Part shown: one piece after another, positions 45,257 to 56,277 of the stretch
Layout of the letters: each line of letters begins with the position of its first letter
Position numbering within the stretch: position 1 is the stretch's first letter
Source: Timema cristinae
Lineage: Eukaryota; Arthropoda; Insecta; Phasmatodea; Timematidae
NCBI GenBank assembly: GCA_039000515.1
Contig: JBCFYV010000100.1
Location: forward strand, 49,938,587-50,002,586
Reading direction: 5' to 3'
Length of the DNA: 64,000 nt
Made by a program: the position numbers and the translations under genes
Notes under the pieces: model-generated
What the model was told of the DNA's origin: nothing
Seen by the model: only the letters and a program-made list of their open reading frames with translations
The model's database searches: none

Positions 45257-45655
45257 CTTAAGGTGGGAATGTAGGGGACGCGAGAAAACACCAGTGTCTT
45301 TTCAGTTTTTAGGGCAAAACTTTTTTTTTGTTAAAATAAATCTAATAATTCTCCAGTACATACCTAGAGTTTAATTTTTTTTCACACGGTGATATCAACA
45401 GTTGTTGAATATCTATCGAGGATGTCCTGGAATTTGATGAAAACTTTTTCTCTTCATTTAAAAAGTTTGTCATCTGATGCGATGCCACCCTACTCATGAC
45501 AGATATTCAACAGCTGTTGATATCACCGCGTGAAGAAAATTAAACTCTAGGTTTGTATAGAAGCAATATTTGATTTATTATGGCCAAAAAAATGTTTGCT
45601 CTAAAAATTGCAAAGATACTCCTTTAACTCACGTACCCTACACTCCCACCTCAGG
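45257..45655. mobile_element. Palindromic MITE, family L, best copy
   Basis: Ends CTTAAGGTGGGAATGTAGGG and CCCTACACTCCCACCTCAGG are inverted repeats. Inner arms CAACAGTTGTTGAATATCTA and GATATTCAACAGCTGTTG face each other. Almost the whole element folds back except a central ~80 bases. Confidence 0.82.
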
Positions 45656-45944
45656 GTGGGAAGAAAATGCACGCGAGTATGAGGTGCGTAATTTAACACT
45701 TCTTTTTTTTTTACATAAAATGAAACTTATTTTGGGCAAAATAAGTAAAATACTGTTTCAGTGATAAGTTTATTTCAATTTTTTAAATATATTAATCCCA
45801 ATAGTTCTTGAATATCTGTCAGTGGGTATCTGGGAATCTGAACATGAGCTTTTTGAATAACGAGAGAGAGAGAGAGAGAAAATCTTGTTCAAACTACGCT
45901 ATATCCAGGATAGATGTTCACGCTTTAATCTATTTTTCTTTGTA

Positions 45945-46022
45945 TGTTCATTTATTTGAGGTATTTAACGTGCACTTTCTGAGCCGACTGATTGTATCAA
46001 CACACGACTTATAAAATAACCT
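45945..46022 (+). repeat. Interspersed repeat I, copy 3
   Basis: TTTGAGGTATTTAACGTGCA, CTTTCTGAGCCGACTGATTG, TATCAACACACG, then TATAAAATAACC. Confidence 0.6.
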
Positions 46023-46054
46023 AAATCTAGAACAAACACAACACCCAGCCCCCA

Positions 46055-46182
46055 GTCCGTTAACTCATTACTGTGAAAGGTAAAACCCACATTTAGCCAA
46101 TTATAAATATTTTGGCCATGCCAGGAATCGAACCTGGGACCCTTAGTTCAGTTGTCAGACAAGTTACCAACTGAGATAAAGA
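46055..46182 (-). mobile_element. SINE family D, head half
   Basis: Minus strand: head TTATCTCAGTTGGTAACTTG, B box GGTTCGATTCCTGG, then ATGGCCAAAATATT and GGTTTTACCTTTCACAGTAA of the D body. The rest is missing. Confidence 0.7.
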
Positions 46183-46378
46183 ATAACTTTGGAGGAAATG
46201 CATCCACGTTATTGGGAGTGGAGGGGGAAACCGTTCAGTGAAATAAAAATATCCAGTACACCCAGCTGGATTCGAACCACCTAACTCTCAGTCATCGCTA
46301 CAAAAAAACCATACTGAATCGCCATATATATAGCCTAGCTTCGGGAGTCCACCAATAGCCCAGTAAACGAATATTAAG

Positions 46379-46700
46379 CAGTTCAATTCAAATGGGGGCT
46401 GGTTTGAGAGTCAATCAATCTCCTGGTATATGAATAACAAACAGTTCAATTCAAATGGGGGCTGGTTTGAGAGTCAATCAATCTCCTGGTATATGAATAA
46501 CAAACAGTTCAATTCAAATGGGGGCTGGTTTGAGAGTCAATCAATCTCCTGGTATATGAATAACAAACAGTTCAATTCAAATGGGGCTGGTTTGAGAGTC
46601 AATCAATCTCCTGGTATATTAATAACAAACAGTTCAATTCAAATGGGGGTTGGTTTGAGAGTCAATCAATCTCCTGGTATATTAATAACAAACAGTTCAG
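46379..46700 (+). repeat. 63-base tandem repeat, in frame
   Basis: Five units, each about CAGTTCAATTCAAATGGGGG then CTGGTTTGAGAGTCAATCAA. Because 63 is divisible by 3, a frame from 46430 repeats a 21-residue peptide until a one-base loss shifts it. No evidence that it is expressed. Confidence 0.92.
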
Positions 46701-46756
46701 GTCATGCATATCGTCTATATATAACACACAAAGAATTTTTTTTTGCTTTTTTTTTA

Positions 46757-47008
46757 ATACCACTTTTTACCACCTGTTCAGTTTATACGTATATTATTAT
46801 AATCACTCTAAGGATCTAGGGATGAGAAAGGATGAATATTAAAGGTAATCTACCCGCATTTGCATGAAAGGAGAGTGGTAAACCTTGTAGGAAAAATACC
46901 CCCCTAGTATTCCCAACCGGGATTCGAATTCAGATCTCCCCCCACATCTTGGGCAGTCTGGTCTAATATGGGAGTGACGCCTTAGAGCATTCGCAAATGA
47001 AGCAGGTG
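46757..47008 (-). mobile_element. SINE family C
   Basis: Tail CTTTTTACCACCTGTTCAGT, body TTGCATGAAAGGAGAGTGGT, B box reverse GGGATTCGAATTCAG, head end GAGCATTCGCAAATGAAGCA. Confidence 0.72.
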
Positions 47009-48302
47009 GCAACGTCAAAATTATATTTTGTTTGTCGTGTCTATTGCGTCATAAGCAGCAAAGTGAACACTTTTTTAGTAAATTTATTTTAATATTGATA
47101 CAGCCTTAATTCTTTTAATTTTATTTTTTACTCTTCCAATTACACAAGTCTAGATAATTCCTTTTACCAAATTGCTTAAAGTGTTACATCAAGTCAAGGT
47201 CTTCATAGTAATTGTTCGAGATACGTTGAGTTATTTCGAATTTCTTGAATATCAGAGGATTCAAGGGTTTATAAGAACCGGGGATTTGAACTCTCATTCG
47301 TTTATTTTTTTTTTTATGAATCAGTCCTTTACCTGACCTAATAGACTGAGATTCATAAACTGGCAGAACAAAGAGTAGATGGTTTTAGGTTAACTTGGTG
47401 ACGATGTGAGGGGGGGAATTTGAAAATAATATGTTTATTCCCCAACTACTACGTCGTTATTTCCAAGTATTACTTTGTAGGAGCCAACTCATACCCCTCT
47501 CCCCACCCACACCCCTACACACAATTGTCATCACCCTCTACGTCTTAGGGTGCTATACACTCTTCATATTGCTTTTTACTAAACATGTGTTATTAGATAT
47601 CATTATGTTCTTACAATTTTGTACAATGTATTTTTTTTTCACATAAATGGATACCAAAATATATATATTTTTTTTTTAAAAAGAGGATTTTCAGAAGGTT
47701 TTTCTTAAGAAAATCGGGCTATAGTGTGTTCATCGTTTGAAATAACAACGCCCTCAAACGTTCTTGAGCACGGAGAAGGCTCTATTCTAACAACCCCCCC
47801 CCCCCCCAAAAGCAAAAGAGTACAATAAAATGAGGTCACAGCCCAACTTAAGTTATAATAAATAATTCACTTTACTTTGCGAATCCATTACTGCCCCCCC
47901 CCTTTCCCTCCTTCAAGAGCTAGAGGACAGTAAATGACTGTCTAGTGAAGTAAGTAGATGTTTTTCGGAAGTAATATATCGCCATCATAAAAATAGTCCC
48001 TGATTGTTAGGACCCCTCTCCCACTTCTAACCCCCCTCACCCCCCTATGGGGTATGTTGGAGAAAGTCAAGAAAGGGAGGAAAGTCATGAATAAAAAAAA
48101 GAAGCGGCGAGTGGCGAAGGGAATCAAAGGAAAAAGAACATTTTTATGACGTGTAATTCTGACGAGTTATTGAGCTTTTTATTACTATTATTATCTATTT
48201 TTAGAGATGTTTTGATTGTAAAACTGACAGCATATCACCCGTGACAAATCTGTTTGGATAGGTCAGTGTAGTTATAGTGCCTGTAACAATAGGGACTTGT
48301 GT
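47009..48302. other. No gene seen
   Basis: AT-rich with several poly(C) and poly(T) runs (47795, 47895). Frames at 47431-47646 and 47942-48127 are unrecognised. Confidence 0.4.
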
Positions 48303-48656
48303 TGAAGTCAGGTTGTTGTATATGACTATAGAGTGTGTGTGTGTGTGTATTGAAGTCAGGGTTGTTTGTATATGACTATAGAGTGTGTGTGTGTGTGTAT
48401 TGAAGTCAGGTTGTTTGTATATGACTATAGAGTGTGTGTGTGTGTGTATTGAAGTCAGGGTTGTTTGTATATGACTATAGAGTGTGTGTGTGTGTGTATT
48501 GAAGTCAGGGTTGTTTGTATATGACTATAGAGTGTGTGTGTGTGTGTGTATGAATCAGGGTTGTTTGTATATGACTATAGAGTGTGTGTGTGTGTGTATT
48601 GAAGTCAGGGTTGTTTGTATATGACTATAGAGTGTGTGTGTGTGTGTGTGTGTGTA
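48303..48656 (+). repeat. 50-base minisatellite containing (GT)n
   Basis: Seven units of GAAGTCAGGGTTGTTTGTAT, ATGACTATAGA and 8-13 GT pairs; the last unit has the longest GT run. A microsatellite embedded in a larger repeat. Confidence 0.92.
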
Positions 48657-48699
48657 TTTAAAATAAGGTGGAGGGGTGGGCTATATTCAGCTCGTTCAA

Positions 48700-48864
48700 T
48701 TTGCTTTTGCTCGGATATAAGATATTTCTACCGATAGTTGAGAGGAATGGATGTAGGAGAAACCAGAAAATAGAGGCCATTGGAATTAAGTTTTTAAAGA
48801 GTATATTAGCTGTCACGAAGAAAAACAGGATAAGAAATTAAGTTATCCGGGTAAGAGTTGGGGT
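48700..48864 (+). mobile_element. LINE remnant, RT C-terminal part before the array
   Basis: AGAAAATAGAGGCCATTGGA and TTAGCTGTCACGAAGAAAAA parallel 6465-6535 of the LINE at 6330 (encoding VEAMRIKCL..LAVTRRDRIRN), with stops and shifts. It leads straight into the 62-base array. Confidence 0.78.
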
Positions 48865-49345
48865 ACACTAGATAGTAGAGGAAGCAAGGGTGAGATGGTA
48901 TGGTCATGTAATGAGGATGTTGGAGTACATGAGATAGTAGAGGAAGCAAGACTGAGATGGTATGGACATGTAATGAGGATGTTGGAGTGCATGAGATAGT
49001 AGAGGAAGCAAGACGAGATGGTAAGGTCATGTAATGAGGATGTTGGAGTGCATGAGATAGTAGAGGAAGCTAGGTGAGATGGTATGGGCATGTAATGAGG
49101 ATGTTGGAGTACATGAGATAGTAGAGGAAGCAAGACTGAGATGGTATGGTCGTGTAATGAGGATGTTGGAGTACATGAGATAGTAGAGGAAGCAAGACTG
49201 AGATGGTATGGTCATGTAATGAGGATATTGGAGTACAGGAGATAGTAGAGGAAGCAAGACTTAGATGGTATGGGCATGTAATGAGGATATTGGAGTACAG
49301 GAGATAGTAAAGGAAACAAGACTGAGATGGTATGGTCATATAATG
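48865..49345 (+). repeat. Second 62-base array from the same RT segment
   Basis: About eight units of the same sequence as 1026-1690 (TTGGAGTACATGAGATAGTA..GAGGAAGCAAGACTGAGATG). Units here differ mainly at GGGCATG/GGTCATG. The long minus-strand frames at 48806-49412 are by-products. Confidence 0.87.
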
Positions 49346-49530
49346 AGGATGTAAAAGGAAAGTATCCTAAGAGGAATGATTGAGATGAAGTATGTGGGGG
49401 GAAATACCGCAAGATAGGTCAAGAATGGATGCTAATAAATGCAACAAACAAAATCGTGGAGGGAAATAGGAATATGAAGGCATTTTAATAAACTTAGTGG
49501 GCCACAATCTGGAAACAGTGATTGATGATT
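49346..49530 (+). mobile_element. LINE remnant after the array
   Basis: GGATGTAAAAGGAAAGTATC, GAAGTATGTGGGGGGAAATA and the end TTAATAAACTTAGTGGGCC..CAATCTGGAAACAGT correspond to 6610-6840 and to 1691-1910. Confidence 0.75.
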
Positions 49531-49600
49531 AATTTGCTTTTTATGAAATGTCAACAAATATTCTGAACATGTTTACAAGTTTTCACGGTGATTTTTTTTT

Positions 49601-49760
49601 TCCCACCGCGTCTTACTACCCATCCGTCGTATAGGCATTTTAACTATACTAATGGGATGGAGGGAAGAAAGGTAGAAAAAAAACCACCTTATCACACCAA
49701 GCGATATTCAAATAGTGACCTCGCAAACCAGACAAGACACACCTTTGTCTTAGAACGGCC
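49601..49760 (-). mobile_element. SINE family C or A, decayed
   Basis: Tail CCACCGCGTCTTACTACCCA then a shortened body; the head is barely recognisable near AACGGCCCCTTTGAGG. Confidence 0.5.
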
Positions 49761-50585
49761 CCTTTGAGGGTAACAAATTTCAGACATGGGCTGTATTTTT
49801 TTTATTCTTACATTGTGTAGATGCTTTTCTCTATGGAGAATGTGTCTAGTGAAAAAAATGTTTTTAGTTCTTTCGCATGGATAGATCTAGAATTCTTGGG
49901 CTTTCCAGGAAAGACTCGTGCTATAGGTTTACCTTTTGTTTGGGCTTCTTTGGCTGTGGGCGGTGAGGTCATTTCATCTGACACCTTACCATTAGGGGTG
50001 TTAGAAATGATGGAAAGGGAGGAATGAGGGGGGGAGGGTCAAGAGGCGCCTACCCCCTCCAGTGAGGACTTTTCAAAGTAGTACAAAGGTATAGATAGGT
50101 CTTCCCTATTCATTTTCCCACAGTTTGAAAGGTTTAGTCTGCCTTCATTCTTTAGTCCTGAAGACTGACCACCATTGGGCATTTCACCTGCACGCATGGT
50201 TTATTTAATCTTTTTTTCCCCCTTCTTTAAACTGTTGATTGTTGAGAGCTTATATTTCTCCATAAGAGGCACCAGGTTCAAATCCCCGTAAGATAGATAT
50301 TTGTCAATAAACAGTGGTTAAAAACATCAGATTATTTTTCCCTTTCTAAAATAACTGATACAAGGTAATGTTGTCTTGAGGATCACTTTAAAGTTAGTGC
50401 CTTTTAATGCCTGCGTTGCCCAAAGGTCATCATACCAGTTTTTAAAAAAAAATCTAATCAAAATTTGAAAATTCGGGCTTTAAAGTGTACATTTTCGTGT
50501 ACAGGGGCTATTAATTTTTAAATTTCAGACCTCTGTGGTAGATATCACACAATGCTCATGACATACAAACTCATTTTATTATTAA
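49761..50585. other. No gene seen
   Basis: Open frame 49821-50027 is unrecognised. A B-box-like GGTTCAAATCCCCG at 50275 may be the remains of another tRNA-derived element. Confidence 0.35.
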
Positions 50586-50799
50586 CAGTAGCCCCATGGC
50601 TTCTTTGGTGCCGACTGACAGCTGACGGCTTTGAAAAGTTACCAGACCAAATTATGTATCCCTTCGCCGAACCATATGATCTGCAAAAACATGTGTTTAG
50701 CAGCTGTCATTTCTGACAGTCAAAATTTAGTTATATACCTAAATGTTGACTGTCATAAGTCAGCTGTCAGTCAGCACCAAAGAAGTCACGGGGCTACTG
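50586..50799 (+). mobile_element. MITE family K
   Basis: CAGTAGCCCCATGGCTTC at left, GGGGCTACTG at right; TA follows on the right and AA precedes on the left. The central palindrome has one mismatch (TTTAGTTATATACCTAAA). Confidence 0.85.
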
Positions 50800-51562
50800 T
50801 AGATAGATGTAAAACAACACTAATAATATAATAAAAAGTTGGTCGCAAACAAATATGTTTGTATTTTATTAGAAATGTCTTCCTACAAGAACCCTAATAT
50901 TAACATATTGTAGATCTACTAAACGGTAAGACCCTCATTTTATGTGACACGGATGCTGATGGTCCCTTAGGTCAAATTTAAAATTGTTGTGACATATTAT
51001 TCATCTAAAAAAAAAAAAGGTGTGGTATCCTTTTCCCAATCCTGACTTTATATTCGATAATCTATATTATGTCAGCTAGTGTAATACATCACTTCAACAC
51101 CTATTTAGGTTTACAAATATGGCTTTATTCACTAAAAGATTTTGTAATCGTTTCTATCTGTGTGTGTTTTTTTAGACTTATTTATTTACTTTTTTTTTCG
51201 CCCCTGTCTATAATAAGACACCTGTTATTGTGTGGGAAGGTGGATTGTCAACCAGTGTGTATAAGGGCTGGTGGGGTATAGGGGGGGGAAGGGTATAGAC
51301 TAAGTACACCACATACCTCCCTTTTCAACATATTGGCCCACCCAAAAAAAAAAAAAAATAGCCTTAGTAACTTGAGCGGACAAGAGAAAAGAAGAGACGG
51401 TGATACCGAAAGAGAAGGACAGAGAAAATGAAAGTATGTGTGAGAGAATCTCTCTTCTTTTTATTCTCATCCTTAGAGGTGGTCCATAAGAGGACGGATT
51501 GTACACTCCTAGTAAAAATATTATACACCTTACTGACCTTATACAATCACAAAGAATGCTTC
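50800..51562. other. No gene seen
   Basis: Unique AT-rich sequence with poly(G) and poly(A) runs. Overlapping short frames on both strands at 51300-51680 are unrecognised. Confidence 0.35.
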
Positions 51563-51793
51563 TTTCAACTAAGGTTGGGATGGAAGGGGAAAAGAGAAAA
51601 TGCCAGTGATTTTGCAATATTTTTTTTTGTAGCAAAACATTTCTTTGTCCAAAATAAATAAAATAATGTTGCAGTAGCAACGTTTAGTTTAATTTTCTTC
51701 ACGTGGTGTATCAACAGTTGTTGAATATCCGTCAAGACTGTCCTGGAATTTAATGACAACTTTTTCTCATCATTTAAAAAGTTTCTCATACCC
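51563..51793. mobile_element. MITE family L, half copy
   Basis: Left arm only: CTAAGGTTGGGATGGAAGGG, GAGAAAATGCCAGTGATTTT, TCAACAGTTGTTGAATATCC, TGTCCTGGAATTTAATGACA. The right arm is lost. Confidence 0.72.
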
Positions 51794-51836
51794 TTAATTA
51801 AGCTAATATCATTGGGCCTTACCAACTTTTTTTTTA

Positions 51837-52087
51837 TCACCATTTCTTACTACCCGTTCGGGTTATGTGCGTATGTACTAATTATACTAAGGGTTAGGAA
51901 TTGGGAAGGTTGAATTTAGAGGAAGTGAACCCGCATTTACGTGGAGGGAGATTGGAAAACCACTTAAGGAAAACCACCCCTAGTTCACTCGACAGAGATT
52001 CGAACCTCTATCCCCCTCACCCCACCCTCGACAGTCTAGCTCAACACGAAACTAGCGAGTTGACTAACTACGCCACCGAGGTGGGTT
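51837..52087 (-). mobile_element. SINE family A
   Basis: Tail CACCATTTCTTACTACCCGT, body TTACGTGGAGGGAGATTGGA, B box reverse AGATTCGAACCTC, head end ACGCCACCGAGGTGGGTT. Confidence 0.87.
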
Positions 52088-52312
52088 CCCTACCAACAAT
52101 TATATTTATTTGAAAAAGGGGAGGGGATGTTACCTGCAGTAGTTCATGATGAAGTCCCAAATAGAAAATATTTTACATACATTTTTAACATTAAATCTTT
52201 TTGTTTTAAATTTGAAAGGATTTTATTTAAAATTAATTGAGGAAGGGGTTGTTTAACCATCAAAACACCCCCCCCCCTAGCTACTCCGCATTGTTGGAAT
52301 CACTTCCATGTC

Positions 52313-52612
52313 CAAATATGCACGCTAACTAAACTCCCTACCGAGCAGCCATCGCCTGCTGGTGAAGATAGGGTCAACTTCTGAGCAGAGAAGATGTCAT
52401 TTGGGTCAGTACTACGAACCCTCCAGTTGTTGACCTCAGTTTTCTAAACTGGAGCCGCTACGTTTTCATTCAAGTAGATCCTCATTTGCCCACATGAGGC
52501 TGAATTGACCCCGTTCCAGACCCGCTGCTTCACAGAAGATCTGTAAGCGACGGAGATCGAACCCAGGACCTCTGGAGCTGTAGTCAGGAACTCTGACCGC
52601 TAGACCACAAAG
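52313..52612 (-). mobile_element. SINE family F, best copy
   Basis: Minus strand: head CTTTGTGGTCTAGCGGTCAG (A box), AGGTCCTGGGTTCGATCTCC (B box), then TCTTCTGTGAAGCAGCGGGT and a ~200-base body. A class I tRNA-like spacing. Confidence 0.75.
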
Positions 52613-52841
52613 GCGATCGATATGCACGTTATTAGTGCATTTAGTGTGTTTTAATTTACGTTCTGCTGCCGGCCATTAACATGGTTTAATTGCAGTGAGT
52701 CTCGGAAGGTCAGTTCTGATGTTTTCACCATTTTTACGAAAGAGCGAACGCATTCAGTTCTTCGGCTGATTAGTGAACGCCCTCACACCCCTACCGGGGG
52801 AAAAACACACGGCCCAAAAACTCTTTTCTTAAATTAATATT

Positions 52842-53095
52842 ACCCGCCTCGGTGGCGTAGTTGGCTAACGCGCTTGACGTGTTGAGCTCGACTGCTGAGG
52901 ACGGGGAGATGGAGGTTCGAATCTTGGTCGGGTGAACTGGGGGGGGGGGGGGTTTCCCTAAATGGTTTTCCACTCTCCCTCCACCCAAATGCGGGTTAAC
53001 TTCCTCTAATTAAACCTTCGCAATTCCTAATCCATTAGCGTAATTAGTACTTAAAGCGTATAACCCGAACGGGTAGTAAGACGCGGTGCTAAATA
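52842..53095 (+). mobile_element. SINE family A, full length
   Basis: Head CCCGCCTCGGTGGCGTAGTT, B box GGTTCGAATCTTGG, a poly(G) run in the body (52940-52952), intact tail and (ATT)n. Flanks TTAAATTAATATT and TTAAATAAATATT are a near-duplication. The minus-strand frame 52791-52988 is a shadow. Confidence 0.9.
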
Positions 53096-53126
53096 TTATT
53101 ATTATTAAATAAATATTTTTAAACAC

Positions 53127-53360
53127 CACGTCAGGTTATACACACATGTAATAATTACTATAATAGTGTAGGGATGCTGAAGGAAGAATTTTAGAGAATC
53201 TACCTGAATTTGCATGGTAGTAGAGTGGAAAACCGTTTAGGGAAAAATCACCCTCAATACACCCAACCAGGATGCGAACCCCAATCTCTGCGTCATTAAC
53301 AGGCCAGTCTAACACGAGAGTGACGCCTCAATCCATTCGACCATTGAAGTGGGTTCTAAG
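53127..53360 (-). mobile_element. SINE family C
   Basis: Decayed tail CACCACGTCAGGTTATACAC, body TTGCATGGTAGTAGAGTGGA, B box reverse AGGATGCGAACCCC, head end CGACCATTGAAGTGGGTT. Confidence 0.75.
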
Positions 53361-53492
53361 AACTGTTGAGTTAATTATATATGAAAAATTAAATATTTTT
53401 TTAAATTCAAGAATAATGCCTATAACTTACAATACCCGCCATTGGAGCTTAAATTGCTCTCAACTTTTAACTTCATCTTATAATAACCGAGT

Positions 53493-53763
53493 TACCCACC
53501 TAGGTGGTCGAATGGTCTAAGGCGTCACTTTCATAATAGACTGGACCGCCAATGAGGGGGAGATCGGGGGTTTGATCCCAGTCTGGTGTACTGAGGGCGG
53601 TTTTTCCCCTAAAAGGTTTACCACTCTCACCCCACGAAAATACGAGTGCACTCATTCTAAATTCAAACTTCTTTATATCTAACAAATTAGAGTAATTATT
53701 AATATATAGGCGTATAACTCAAACAGTTGGTAAGACGTGGTGCTAATAATAATAATAATAATA

Positions 53764-53797
<34 letters not shown>

Positions 53798-53798
53798 G
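53493..53798 (+). mobile_element. SINE family C with long (AAT)n
   Basis: Head ACCCACCTAGGTGGTCGAAT and GGTCTAAGGCGTCAC, B-box-like GGGTTTGATCCCAG, tail ACTCAAACAGTTGGTAAGAC, then more than 50 bases of (TAA)n. Confidence 0.82.
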
Positions 53799-54512
53799 CC
53801 AAGTTATGTTAACTAATCAAAATACCATTCCCTACCACAAAACTGACCAATGAGAAACACCCTAGTGTCCAACATCTTGTATGCACCTGTACCACAAAAA
53901 AAAAGAGGGTTTTTTGGGATGTGAGTTTTTTTTTTTTTGGAGGGAATCGGAAGAAGTGGTTGTTGTGGAATGAGTAGGAAAGAGAAGGGTGAGGGGGAGA
54001 GGGGGTAAAATAGGACCACTCCCAGTTATAATTTGAGCCCTGCTGGAAGCTCTGTGGAATGTTTGGGGAGTTCAGGGGATGAGGGAGGATTGTTTGAGAT
54101 TCGCCGAGCGTAGGGGAAGAAGACATAGTGCTCTTATAAGGTGGTAAGGGGGGGGGGGCGACGGAAGGGGAGGGAAAGAGCCAAGTAACTCCATCGTTGA
54201 AGATATACTGGTAGATCAAACGGTAGAACATTCTTGAGTTGATTCTAAAAAAAAAATTAAAAATAAGGGAATCTTTCATTGGTGGGGGTAAAATATATAG
54301 AAGAATTCTTTTTTTATTCTGTTCCACATCTAATTACCTGTCCTGTGTATCCGCAGTTAATTACACTAATGAAGTAGGGCGTAGGAAGATATAATTTAGA
54401 GGAAATAAACGAGATTAATTCTCCCTCGTTTTTTCATATATTTCAATATTAACAAAATGTACAGGACATCTGAAACTCAGGAGTTCACTGACATATTTAC
54501 AAAAGTATGCCA
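53799..54512. other. No gene seen; purine-rich
   Basis: G/A-rich strand asymmetry from 53930 to 54180, giving long low-complexity frames on the minus strand that are not supported. A small decayed SINE C tail fragment lies around 54340-54415. Confidence 0.4.
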
Positions 54513-54790
54513 CCCATCCTTGAACTAGTTCTATCCAGTCCACCTCACTACACCCTATATCTATCTTGAACTAGTTCTATCCAGTCCACCTCACTACACC
54601 CTATATCTATCTTGAACTAGTTCTATCCAGTCCACCTCACTACACCCTATATCTATCTTGAGCTAGTTCTAGCCAGTCCCCCTCATTACACCCTAAGCCT
54701 ATCTTGAGCTAGTTCTAACCAGTCCCCCTCATTACACCCTAAGCCTATCTTGAGCTAGTTCTACCCAGTCCACCTCATTACACCCTAACC
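54513..54790 (+). repeat. 46-base tandem repeat
   Basis: Six units of TTGAACTAGTTCTATCCAGT, CCACCTCACTACACCCTA and TATCTATC. The last three share ATTACACCCTAAGCC, showing an internal subfamily. Confidence 0.92.
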
Positions 54791-55309
54791 TTGTCTTGCG
54801 ATAGACCATTATTCGACCCCCGAAGCCGCTCCTAAGCCAGATTCATCTAGGGATTCTAGACTTGGATAGACCAGGGAGACAGACGTGGGAAAAAAAAAAG
54901 GGGGGTGAGAGGCCTCATTTGTACAGGACCGCGTGAGAACAAAATGTTATTGTCAGCTGAGGGCCCACAGAAGTTCTTGGAGAGTCAGCCTGGGGGATGT
55001 ACATGAAATTTATACGTACCTAATGACCAAATATAATAAAAATATAAACGAATACTTACATTTATATACAAGAGGTATTAACAAAAAAAAAAAAAAGATA
55101 ACTATTCTGTGAAATTGATGGAAATTAGCTCTCATTTTCAACAGCTTCCAAGATTCCAATTTGTTGTTTATTTCTGCAATTTGAGGTATTTCAATTCGAG
55201 CTGGTGGTCCCGCACAAGACGAACTAGGGGAGACATGTTTTGTATCGTGCGATAGACCCAGGTGAGTCCCATAGACGTCACAAGGCCCTACTCGGATAAT
55301 AGCGATGTT
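54791..55309. other. No gene seen
   Basis: Unique sequence, including a frame on the minus strand (55010-55441) that runs into a SINE and is not supported. Confidence 0.35.
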
Positions 55310-55530
55310 GAGTGAGTGGACTAGACTGCCGATGATGGGGAGATCAAGGTTCAAACTTCGGCCAGGTAAGCTGTGGGTGTTTTTTTTTCCCCTTAAATGT
55401 TTCCCCCCCCCTCCCTTCGCGCAAATGCGGGTGCACTTCATCTAAATTAAGCCTTCTCAATCCATAGTCTATTAGTGCAATTAGTACATAGGTGTATAAC
55501 CCGAACAGATAGTAAGATTAATAATAATAT
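55310..55530 (+). mobile_element. SINE family C, 5'-truncated
   Basis: Starts at GAGTGGACTAGACTGCCG, then GGTTCAAACTTCGG, a C-rich body, and tail ATAACCCGAACAGATAGTAA. Confidence 0.75.
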
Positions 55531-56009
55531 GGTAAAATGTAATTCATTTTGACCGCAAAGAAATATGTTTGTTTTTCCTAAAAGTGACTTCTTATGAAAA
55601 TTAGACTGTACAAAGGTGTGTGAGAGATTCTGGACCACAACATTCCTGCTGAATACTGGGAGGTGATGGACTGATGGTTTAGTTCGGTGCGATGCTGGTG
55701 GTGAGGTGACAAGGGGTAGGGCAGAGGTGGGTGCGGGTGGTGGTGGTTAGGGGGTGAGGGGGAAGTAGGAGGGAAAGGGTTGGGTGGTGCATTTTCCTTG
55801 CTCTCCTTCTCTCTGAGCGATGCTGGTGGTAAGTACAGTCTCGACGCCTCTGAAATGCATCAATCTTTGTCAGCGTTACCGTCTTAATACCGCGAAGATA
55901 GAAGAGGGCGGTAGATAATCAAACAAAACTTGAGTTGTTATTAATTTACAAAATAATTATCTCGCCTGTGAACAAGAGCGTCGAACCAAAGCTACCATTA
56001 AATTGACAT
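55531..56009. other. No gene seen; G-rich
   Basis: G/T-rich from 55690 to 55790 with repeated GGTGG; nothing recognisable. Confidence 0.4.
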
Positions 56010-56200
56010 GAAGCCACTTCAGTGGTCGAATGTTCTAAGGCATCAGTCTCGTGGCCTGCTAAAGACGGGGAGATCAGGGTTCGAATCTCGATCGGTTCTA
56101 CTGAGGGTGGTTTTTTACTTAATAGTTTCCCACCATCTCTCCACGCAAATGCGGGTATGTTACCTCTAAAATGTTTTCTTTCTTAACATATTATAAGAAT
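56010..56200 (+). mobile_element. SINE family C, tail lost
   Basis: Head AGCCACTTCAGTGGTCGAAT, GGTTCGAATCTCGA, body ACCATCTCTCCACGCAAATG. Confidence 0.75.
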
Positions 56201-56277
56201 CAAATAGGCAAAGCTAGTATTTATGCTTTTTAGTGAGGAATTAATCCATCTAGAAATCATATTCTGAAATTTGAAAA

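Noticed and set aside
51300..51843. Overlapping short frames on both strands
   Set aside because: Unrecognised, partly inside MITE L, with low-complexity F/S/L-rich translation.
53809..54327. 172-codon minus-strand frame rich in P, S and F
   Set aside because: It is the complement of a purine-rich stretch; no domain, no splice support.
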